Source: an uncultured Ignavibacteria bacterium
GTDB taxonomy: Bacteria > Bacteroidota > Ignavibacteria > SZUA-365
Length of the DNA: 6,611 nt
Direction: 5' to 3'
NCBI GenBank assembly: GCA_913060595.1
Contig: CAJXSA010000222.1
Location: forward strand, 1-6,611
Shown here: positions 1 to 5,400 of the stretch, one piece after another
Position numbering within the stretch: position 1 is the stretch's first letter
Layout: the number at the start of each line of letters is the position of its first letter
Translations under genes and position numbers: made by a program
Notes under the pieces: model-generated
What the model was told of the DNA's origin: nothing
What the model saw: only the letters and a program-made list of their open reading frames with translations
Databases searched by the model: none

Positions 1-257
1 TCACCGCGGAAGGTGCGGTGCAGGTGGACGGCAGCGCGGCCAACATCTACACCGTGGAAAATGATTACTATTTCATGCTCGGCGACCACCGCGACAACAG
101 CGAGGACAGCCGCTACTGGGGCTTCGTGCCCGAGCAGAACGTCGTCGGAAAGGCCATGCTCATTTACTGGTCATGGAATTCCCGCATCCCCATGACCAGT
201 CCCTTCGACCTCTTCGGCTCCATCCGCTGGGAGCGCATTTTCAGCATCGTGCATTAG
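1..257 (+). CDS. lepB: Type I signal peptidase, C-terminal part (5' end outside window)
   Basis: Signal peptidase I (leader peptidase) is a membrane-anchored serine/lysine-dyad protease that removes signal peptides from exported proteins on the outer face of the cytoplasmic membrane. Only the last 84 or so residues are present, in the frame whose first full codon is at position 3. The diagnostic piece is the conserved Box E region, GDHRDNSEDSRYWGFVP, encoded at about 81-131; the family consensus is GDNRDNSxDSRYWGxVP, so the second Asn is His here. The ending, with a WSWN segment and an IRWERIF stretch just before the stop, is also typical. The catalytic Ser and Lys and the N-terminal membrane anchor lie upstream and cannot be checked. 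The stop codon (255-257) is 3 bp before the next gene, which suggests cotranscription. Confidence in the family is high. Confidence 0.95.
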   Translation, partial: TAEGAVQVDGSAANIYTVENDYYFMLGDHRDNSEDSRYWGFVPEQNVVGKAMLIYWSWNSRIPMTSPFDLFGSIRWERIFSIVH

Positions 258-260
258 CCG

Positions 261-1385
261 ATGCCGGGACTGTACCTGCATATCCCCTTCTGCGAAAAGA
301 AGTGCATTTACTGCGACTTCTACTCCATCGAGTCCTTCCGCCAGTACGACGACTTCCTCTCCGCCCTGCACCGGGAAATCGCCATGCGCGCGGATGTCCT
401 TCCCGAGCATACGTCCTTTCACAGCATATTCTTCGGCGGCGGCACGCCCTCGCTGCTGACCGACGTGCAGTTGGGCGGACTGCTCGACGCGCTGCGCAGC
501 CGCTTCCGCATCGATGAGGACGCGGAAATCACCGTCGAATGCAATCCCGGCACCGTGGACGAGGACAAGCTGCGCGGCTACCGCGCGGCGGGCGTCAACC
601 GGCTGAGCTTCGGCGTGCAGTCCTTTCACGCCGACGACCTGCAGTTTCTCAGCCGCATCCATACGGCCGGCGAAGCGGAGGCCGCCATCGGCGCGGCACA
701 GGCAGCGGGCGTCGGCGATGTGAATCTCGACCTGATGTTCTCCCTGCCCGGACAGACGCCCGAACGCTGGATGCACAATCTCGAACGCGCCCGGGCGCTG
801 GGCACCACGCACCTGAGCTGCTATTCGCTCACCGTCGAACAGGGCACGCCGCTCGCGAACATGGTGCGCAACGGCATGGTGACCATGCCCCCGGAGGAAA
901 GCGACGCCGCGCTCTTCGACCTCACCATGGACACACTCTCCGAATGGGAATTCCGGCAGTACGAAGTGTCCAACTACGCGCGTGAAGGATACACCTGCCG
1001 GCACAATCTCACCTACTGGCGGCATGAGGACTATCTCGGCTTCGGTCCCTCGGCGCACGGCACCTGGCGCGGACGCCGCTGGTGGAATCTGAGCAGCCTG
1101 CAAAGCTGGCTCGACGCCGTCGCCGCGGGACGACTGCCTGAAGCAGGGGGAGAAACACTGACGGCAGACACCCTCCGCAGCGAGTACATCTACCTGCGCC
1201 TCCGCAGCGAGGGCATACACCTTCCCTCCTTCACCCGCCTGCACGGCGGCGACCTCCTCACCGCGCACAGACGCTACATCGACTCCTGCATCGCCGCCGG
1301 TCAGCTCCGCCTCGACGGCGACACCCTCTCCCTCACCCGCAAGGGCATTCTCGTGTGCGATGAGATCTGCGCGGCACTGATGTAA
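261..1385 (+). CDS. hemW: HemW-like radical SAM haem chaperone (HemN-related)
   Basis: 374 aa, the usual length for HemW. The radical SAM cluster motif is C11-x3-C15-x2-C18, followed by Asp-Phe. HemN, the true oxygen-independent coproporphyrinogen III oxidase, has a fourth Cys where this protein has Phe20, and it has an extra N-terminal region absent here; both points favour HemW, a protein that binds haem and delivers it to respiratory enzymes. Other family motifs are GGGTPSLL (59-66), ECNPGT (93-98), SFGVQSF (116-122), YEVSNYA (234-240), RHNLTYW (247-253) and GFGPSAHG (260-267). The C-terminal HemN_C-type domain, from about 305, contains LRLRSEGI. The ATG at 261 is 3 bp after the lepB stop with no clear Shine-Dalgarno sequence, so translation may be coupled to lepB. 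Databases often label such proteins coproporphyrinogen oxidase; from the Cys pattern I think that reaction is unlikely. Confidence 0.93.
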   Translation: MPGLYLHIPFCEKKCIYCDFYSIESFRQYDDFLSALHREIAMRADVLPEHTSFHSIFFGGGTPSLLTDVQLGGLLDALRSRFRIDEDAEITVECNPGTVDEDKLRGYRAAGVNRLSFGVQSFHADDLQFLSRIHTAGEAEAAIGAAQAAGVGDVNLDLMFSLPGQTPERWMHNLERARALGTTHLSCYSLTVEQGTPLANMVRNGMVTMPPEESDAALFDLTMDTLSEWEFRQYEVSNYAREGYTCRHNLTYWRHEDYLGFGPSAHGTWRGRRWWNLSSLQSWLDAVAAGRLPEAGGETLTADTLRSEYIYLRLRSEGIHLPSFTRLHGGDLLTAHRRYIDSCIAAGQLRLDGDTLSLTRKGILVCDEICAALM

Positions 1386-1412
1386 TGTATTCTTGACATG
1401 ATGTAATATATT
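1378..1412 (+). promoter_or_regulatory. Direct-repeat operator candidate (two 14-bp copies, 21-bp period)
   Basis: TGATGTAATGTATT (1378-1391) and TGATGTAATATATT (1399-1412) match at 13 of 14 positions. Their starts are 21 bp apart, close to two helical turns, so two protein dimers could bind on the same face of the DNA. The first copy overlaps the hemW stop codon. The second fills most of the spacer of the predicted promoter, and the -35 box lies between the copies. This is the usual layout for repression by steric blocking. The best candidate ligand is the XRE-type regulator encoded at 2037-2258, by analogy with other autoregulated XRE operons; that link is inferred. Confidence 0.5.
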
Positions 1413-1421
1413 TTGTACATT
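1393..1421 (+). promoter_or_regulatory. Sigma70-type promoter for the membrane protein/XRE operon
   Basis: A perfect -35 hexamer TTGACA (1393-1398) is followed after 17 bp by TACATT (1416-1421), a 4-of-6 match to the -10 consensus. The region is strongly AT-rich in an otherwise GC-rich window and lies just downstream of hemW. Transcription would begin at about 1428, leaving a leader of roughly 30 nt before the likely start codon at 1457. The -10 is weak, so an activator or a slightly different -10 is possible. Confidence 0.6.
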
Positions 1422-1456
1422 GCCAGCCAGGTAACACAAACACTGAGGACATGGCA

Positions 1457-2035
1457 ATGGAAACGACGACGCTCTGGGCGATTCTCACGGCAGGCACAAC
1501 GCTGCTTGTCGCGGGACTGATACTGTTCTATATGTACAGCGAACGGAAGAGGAATAGAACGCGCGGGGGGATGACGGGGGACGACGGTCAGCCTGTCCGG
1601 CTGCCGCTGACCATGCTGCAGGTGCGCGCGCTGTGGGCGCTGGGCATCGGCACGGCGACGCTTGCGCTCATCGTCGCCGTCTTTCTCGACCGCGGCCCGG
1701 AGAATTACTACGCGCAGGACGACATGCGCATCCTGGTGTACCTCATCGCCTTCGGAGGTGCCGCGGCCTACGGCCTCGTGCATTTGGTGACCGGCCTGCG
1801 CAGCAGGGGACGCGTGAAGGACGAGCGGGACATCGCCGTGCTGCACTGGGCGCCAACGGTTCAGGTCACGGGAATGACGCTGACGCTCGCGATGTGGGCC
1901 ATCGGACTGACGGAGTCATACTGGTCCGTCGGACAGCTTCCCATCGCCTACCCCATACTGATCTTCCTCTCCACGCTCATCGTCGGGGGACTGTTCCAGG
2001 CCCTGGGCATACTGATCGGCTACAGGAAATTCTGA
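1457..2035 (+). CDS. Five-helix membrane protein, possibly DUF2178-like
   Basis: 192 aa from the ATG at 1457. I prefer this start to the in-frame ATG at 1451 because GAGGA (1445-1449) is 7 nt before 1457 but only 1 nt before 1451. Hydrophobic segments at about residues 6-27, 57-77, 91-111, 130-151 and 163-188 predict five membrane helices. A charged loop (about 28-50) follows helix 1. Before helix 4 there is a KDERD motif (121-125), which resembles the DERD motif preceding the helices of DUF2178-type proteins; such proteins are often encoded next to small XRE regulators. The C-terminus ends GYRKF. I recognise no catalytic residues and no defined function. The next gene begins 1 bp after the stop. 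The pair probably forms a regulated module in which the membrane protein either has an unknown job or senses a signal for the regulator. The family assignment is tentative; the membrane topology is better supported. Confidence 0.8.
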   Translation: METTTLWAILTAGTTLLVAGLILFYMYSERKRNRTRGGMTGDDGQPVRLPLTMLQVRALWALGIGTATLALIVAVFLDRGPENYYAQDDMRILVYLIAFGGAAAYGLVHLVTGLRSRGRVKDERDIAVLHWAPTVQVTGMTLTLAMWAIGLTESYWSVGQLPIAYPILIFLSTLIVGGLFQALGILIGYRKF

Positions 2036-2036
2036 C

Positions 2037-2258
2037 ATGGGTGATGAAAGTGTCATACGCAACAGTATCCGGCGCCTGCGCTTCGAGCACGGGGAAATGA
2101 CGCAGCAGCAGCTGGCCGACGCCGCCGGCTGCACGCGGCAGACCATCATCCTGCTCGAACAGCAGCGCTACGCACCGTCGCTCACACTCGCATTCCGCAT
2201 CGCCCGGGTTTTCGGGAAGGGGATAGAAGAGGTGTTCATGTTTGAGGAGTCCGAGTAA
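2037..2258 (+). CDS. Small XRE/Cro-family helix-turn-helix regulator
   Basis: 73 aa, almost entirely one Cro/C1-type DNA-binding domain with no separate sensor domain. The helix-turn-helix is clear: helix 2 MTQQQLADAAG (21-31), then recognition helix TRQTIILLEQ (33-42), then RYAPSLTLAFRIARVF (44-59) and GIEEVF (62-67). The pattern TxxxLAxxxGxxRQTI..LE...Y.PSL.LA..IA..F is that of YozG-type short regulators, which often accompany membrane proteins. The ATG lies 1 bp after the stop of the preceding gene, with AGGA (2023-2026) as a Shine-Dalgarno sequence inside that gene. The expected role is repression of its own operon, probably through the direct repeats at 1378-1412. Its stop codon is the first three bases of the terminator hairpin. 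Confidence 0.93.
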   Translation: MGDESVIRNSIRRLRFEHGEMTQQQLADAAGCTRQTIILLEQQRYAPSLTLAFRIARVFGKGIEEVFMFEESE

Positions 2259-2280
2259 TATCCCGCCCCGCGGGATATTA
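2256..2280. terminator. Hairpin shared by two convergent genes, likely terminator
   Basis: TAATATCCCGC (2256-2266) pairs perfectly with GCGGGATATTA (2270-2280) around a 3-nt loop, giving an 11-bp stem. The left arm begins with the TAA stop of the XRE gene and the right arm ends with the TAA stop (complement strand) of the HD-domain gene. Downstream on the + strand is TTCGTTT, a moderate T tract. On the - strand the following bases are not T-rich, so intrinsic termination should work better for the + strand operon. The hairpin could also protect the 3' ends of both transcripts. Confidence 0.65.
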
Positions 2281-2736
2281 TTCGTTTCCGCCAAGCTTGC
2301 TGCGGATTTCATGCCAGGCCCAGACATAGCGCGCGAAGCGCGCGGCGTCTTTCTCCCCGAAATCCGGAATGCGCGCGGCGCTCATGTTGTGCGCGAGGTC
2401 GCGCAGCTTGACGCGCATCGACGGTTCGTGTTCCATGACGCGGTGAATGTAGGCCTCCCACCCCTCACCTTCGCGCTTGGTGAGATGGTCCACGATGGTG
2501 AGCACCTCTTCCGGGAAACCTTCCCGGCGCAGATCGTCCACGGTTTTGCGCGTGTCCTCGATGACGTCGTGCAGGAAGCCCGACGCAATCTCCGCCGCGC
2601 TTTCCCCGCCGAGTCCCACCCGAAGCGGATGCAAAACGTACGGCGCACCGTACTTGTCCTTCTGTCCCGCATGCGCCATCAGCGCCATCGACAGCGCCTT
2701 CTCTATCATCCCCGCATCATCCATTTTCACATCCAT
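2278..2736 (-). CDS. Stand-alone HD-domain hydrolase, SpoT/MESH1-like
   Basis: 152 aa from the ATG at 2736, chosen because AAAGGA (complement of 2744-2749) is 7 nt upstream. Starts further upstream would translate the tandem repeat. The protein is essentially the HD hydrolase domain of RelA/SpoT enzymes: YVLHP (33-37, metal ligand H36), GFLHDVIEDT (53-62, metal ligands H56 and D57, catalytic pair E60-D61) and VKLRDLAHN (109-117, D113 and N117). All the residues known to be needed for Mn-dependent (p)ppGpp 3'-pyrophosphohydrolysis in SpoT-type enzymes are present. No synthetase, TGS or ACT domain is attached, as in MESH1 and bacterial small alarmone hydrolases. The substrate may be (p)ppGpp or another nucleotide (human MESH1 also takes NADPH). 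The gene is downstream of sbcC in the same direction. The fold and metal site are certain; the substrate is inferred. Confidence 0.88.
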   Translation of the reverse strand: MDVKMDDAGMIEKALSMALMAHAGQKDKYGAPYVLHPLRVGLGGESAAEIASGFLHDVIEDTRKTVDDLRREGFPEEVLTIVDHLTKREGEGWEAYIHRVMEHEPSMRVKLRDLAHNMSAARIPDFGEKDAARFARYVWAWHEIRSKLGGNE

Positions 2737-2743
2737 ACTTCCA

Positions 2744-2749
2744 TCCTTT
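2744..2749 (-). promoter_or_regulatory. Ribosome binding site that decides the HD gene start
   Basis: The complement reads AAAGGA, 7 nt upstream of the ATG at 2736. It lies immediately outside the heptamer array and supports a start downstream of the repeat rather than one of the in-frame codons inside it (for example 2760 or 2781). Confidence 0.7.
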
Positions 2750-2750
2750 C

Positions 2751-2820
2751 CATCTGCCATTTGCCATTTGCCATTTGCCATTTGCAATTTGCAATCTGCA
2801 ATTTGCCATCTGCAATCTTA
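2751..2820. repeat. Heptamer tandem repeat, unit [C/A]AT[T/C]TGC, 9 full copies plus a partial
   Basis: Nine consecutive 7-bp units run without a gap from 2751 to 2813: CATCTGC, four CATTTGC, AATTTGC, AATCTGC, AATTTGC, CATCTGC. A tenth, broken unit (AATCTTA, 2814-2820) contains the complement of the sbcC TAA stop codon. Unit positions 1 (C/A) and 4 (T/C) vary independently; the other five are invariant in the full units. The array fills nearly the whole space between sbcC and the Shine-Dalgarno sequence of the HD gene (2744-2749). It is much more AT-rich than its surroundings. Read on the - strand, it supplies several ATGs in all three frames upstream of the HD gene start. It has no spacers and is not a CRISPR. 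Confidence 0.95.
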
Positions 2821-5400
2821 AACCACCCGACTCCCCGCCTCCGCATCCCGTGCGAGTTCCACAAGGTGTCCCGCGCCGGCGAAGGATTCCTCGTGGCTGA
2901 TGACGAAGAGCTGATCGAACCAGGGGTCGCTGTCGCCGGTGAGCTGTTCGAGATGCTGGATGACGTCGGCGAGGTGGCGGCGGGTTTCGCGATCGAGATG
3001 CGTGGTGGGTTCGTCGAGAAAACCCACGCGGCACTGCGCGTACCACTTGATCAGCGCCAGCTTGACGGCAAGGGACACGCCCATGAGCTGTCCGCCGGAG
3101 AGTTCGCGTCCCCGCACGCGTCCCTGTTCGCCGCGCAGTTCCACCGCATAGGTCGCCGGATCCCAGTGCAGCGCGAGTCCCTGCTCCGGTGCGATGCGCT
3201 GGTAAAGGTCCGCAGCGAATGCGGAAAGCGCGCTGACAATGGACGCGCCCACGTGCTGTGCGAGTTCACGGACGACACGCGTGTGCACTTCGCTCGAAAA
3301 ATCGGCCTCGGTGCGGGCGCGGACGGACTGCAGGCGCAGGCGCTCGAAATCCCGGACCTCCTTCTCAAGCTTTTTTACCGTCTTGTGCTGCTCTTCAACG
3401 CGGGTCTTCCATTCCGTCACCGTGTTGGAGGCTGTCATTTCCTTTGCGCGCGCCTCGTCCAGGGCGGATTTCGCGGCGGCGTATTCCTCTTCGGAAAAAG
3501 CGGCCTCCTGTTTCGCCGCATCTTTTTCCACCGTGGCGAGGGCTGTTTTCGTCTCTTCTGCTGCAGAGATTGCGTCCGCATGCGTTTTCTCCCGCGCCGC
3601 CAGCTGCTCCGCCGCACCTTTCTGCGCAAGCCAGGCCTCATGCGCGCTGCGATGCTCCGCGAGCCTGGCATCCGCTGCGGCAATGTGCGCGTCGAGATCT
3701 GCATGTGCGTCGAGGCGGACGGTGAGCGCGGCGCGTTCCTCTTTCCACGACTGCTCGAGCGTTTGCAGTGCGGCGGTATCCTCGCGAAGATCCGCAACGA
3801 GTTTTTCGTGCTTCGTCCGCAGCAGGGCGAGCCGCTTGCCGGCGTCATCGCGTTCCTTCCGCGCGCCTTTTCCTTCCTGCTTTCTGCTGCCGAGTGTGCG
3901 CGCCGCCTCATCGACCTGCCGCTGCAGGACGGACTCCAGGTCGCGCGCCTGCGTGAGCATAGCGGCGAACGGCGCTTCCGCCGCACCTGACGAACCGTCG
4001 CCTATGTACTGCGCGAACAGGCGCTCGGCTTCATCGGTGAGCTGCGGGAGGAAATCCGCATCGAGCTGCAGGGAGTCCTGCTCATCGCGGAGATCCGCGA
4101 GCTGGTCGCGAAGCGTGCGGAGGCTGTCATCCGCATTGTCCAGCGTCCGCTGCACGGTGTCGATGTCCTGCACGTACGACCGCAGTTTCCGGGCGAATGC
4201 GGCGCGGGCGTCGAGTCCGCTTTTCTCTTTCTCCAGTGAAGCATAATCGCCAAGGAGTTCTTCTATGCGTGCATCGCGACGGCGGAGATCCTCTTCGCCC
4301 GCTGCGATGTCCTTTGCCATCTCCTCCTGCTGCTTCTGCGCGCCTTCCGCGCGTGCCATGAGCGCCGCACGATCCTCCGCGTATTTCGCCTGCCGCGTGG
4401 AGAGTAGCTCTTTCGCCGCATCACGTTCCTGCGCGGCTTTCCGCAATTCGGTCAGCGTCTTTTCCGCGGCAGCATAAGCCTCATGACCATCCTTTGCCGC
4501 GCGCACGGCATCGGCCGCGCTGCGCGCCTCCTCGGCCAGCGATTTCGCCTGCGCCGCGGCCGCCTCCGCTCCATGCAGTTTTTCCCGCAGCCTCTCGCGT
4601 TCCCCTCGGGCTTTTTCGAGTTTCTCACGCTGTGCGGCGAGGGCGTCGGGCGTCTTCAATGCAGCGGCGGTTTCGGCCGCGGCGGACTCCAGGGCGAAGG
4701 CGGCGTCCTTTGCACGCGTTTCCCGAACGGCAAGTTCTTCACGGGCCTGTGCGAGTTCTTCGGGGACGCCGGCGTTCTCGTCGACACGCACTTCCAGCTC
4801 ACCCGCCTCGTCGCGCTGCATCTTCACCAACGCATGGAACTGCCGCTCGAAGTCCTGGAAATCCTCGATGCCGAGGATTTTCTTGAACAGCGCCTTGCGT
4901 TCACTTTCGGCGCGCGTGAAAGGGTCGTCGAAGGCCCCCTGCTCTGTACCGATGATGTCGCTGAACAGGCGGTCGTCGTCGATGCGCGCCGCGCCGAGGA
5001 TATGCGTGCGGACATCGTCCTGGAATTCCTTCTTGCGTCCGGCGCTGGAAGCGATCTCCGCGCCGTCGCCGCCGAGCAGCGTGCGCTCGTAATCGATGCT
5101 GACGCGTCCCGCGCGGGTGCGGCTGCCGAGCGCACAGCGCACGGTGAAGCGCGCGTCCCCGCGCTGCACATCCACTTCGATGCCGCCTTCCTTCTCGCCG
5201 TTGCGCAGGAAGCCCGTGCGGGCGTTTCCGTCGCGAAATTTCTGCGGCCAGGCGTCGAAGAGCGCGAGTCCGATGGACTCGATCACCGTGGACTTCCCCG
5301 CCCCGTTGGCGCCGGCGATGACGTTGATGCCGCGGGAGAAATGCAGTTCCGCGTCGACGAAGGACTTGATATTCCGCAGGCGCAGCGCCGTGATGATCAT
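2818..5400 (-). CDS. sbcC: SbcC/Rad50-like ATPase without a zinc hook
   Basis: 860 aa, an SMC-like ABC ATPase expected to pair with the SbcD-like nuclease to process DNA ends and hairpins. The N-terminal half has LRNIKSF (8-14), Walker A GANGAGKST (30-38) and a Q-loop glutamine at about 154. Two long charged coiled coils follow (about 180-445 and 482-690). The C-terminal half has signature LSGGQ (767-771), Walker B VGFLDEP (792-798), D-loop HLD (801-803) and H-loop ISHEES (834-839). The length is somewhat below that of E. coli SbcC. The whole protein has only two cysteines (89 and 790), both in the ATPase head parts, so the CxxC zinc hook is absent. The apex, about 447-480, reads DADFLPQLTDEAERLF and then a Gly/Ser/Ala-rich turn. 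The start is well supported: AAGGAGG (complement of 5407-5413) is 6 nt upstream, and the ATG overlaps the preceding stop as ATGA. Confidence 0.93.
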   Translation of the reverse strand: MIITALRLRNIKSFVDAELHFSRGINVIAGANGAGKSTVIESIGLALFDAWPQKFRDGNARTGFLRNGEKEGGIEVDVQRGDARFTVRCALGSRTRAGRVSIDYERTLLGGDGAEIASSAGRKKEFQDDVRTHILGAARIDDDRLFSDIIGTEQGAFDDPFTRAESERKALFKKILGIEDFQDFERQFHALVKMQRDEAGELEVRVDENAGVPEELAQAREELAVRETRAKDAAFALESAAAETAAALKTPDALAAQREKLEKARGERERLREKLHGAEAAAAQAKSLAEEARSAADAVRAAKDGHEAYAAAEKTLTELRKAAQERDAAKELLSTRQAKYAEDRAALMARAEGAQKQQEEMAKDIAAGEEDLRRRDARIEELLGDYASLEKEKSGLDARAAFARKLRSYVQDIDTVQRTLDNADDSLRTLRDQLADLRDEQDSLQLDADFLPQLTDEAERLFAQYIGDGSSGAAEAPFAAMLTQARDLESVLQRQVDEAARTLGSRKQEGKGARKERDDAGKRLALLRTKHEKLVADLREDTAALQTLEQSWKEERAALTVRLDAHADLDAHIAAADARLAEHRSAHEAWLAQKGAAEQLAAREKTHADAISAAEETKTALATVEKDAAKQEAAFSEEEYAAAKSALDEARAKEMTASNTVTEWKTRVEEQHKTVKKLEKEVRDFERLRLQSVRARTEADFSSEVHTRVVRELAQHVGASIVSALSAFAADLYQRIAPEQGLALHWDPATYAVELRGEQGRVRGRELSGGQLMGVSLAVKLALIKWYAQCRVGFLDEPTTHLDRETRRHLADVIQHLEQLTGDSDPWFDQLFVISHEESFAGAGHLVELARDAEAGSRVV

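Noticed and set aside
261..1385. True oxygen-independent coproporphyrinogen III oxidase (HemN)
   Set aside because: The fourth cysteine of the HemN motif is replaced by Phe20 and the HemN-specific N-terminal region is missing, which fits HemW.
171..1457. 428-codon open frame on the - strand opposite hemW
   Set aside because: No known motifs, and hemW on the other strand is complete with all family signatures. It is a composition artefact.
2737..2787. 17-residue N-terminal extension of the HD protein
   Set aside because: It would be a translation of the heptamer repeat from a TTG start. The ATG at 2736 has a well-spaced Shine-Dalgarno sequence and the HD domain begins after it.
2751..2820. 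CRISPR array
   Set aside because: The 7-bp units are directly adjacent with no spacers, and there are no cas genes.
2242..3990. 582-codon open frame on the + strand
   Set aside because: It lies antisense across the HD gene, the repeat array and the end of sbcC, and its translation has no recognisable domain. The opposite strand has clear motifs throughout. Long antisense frames are common in GC-rich DNA.
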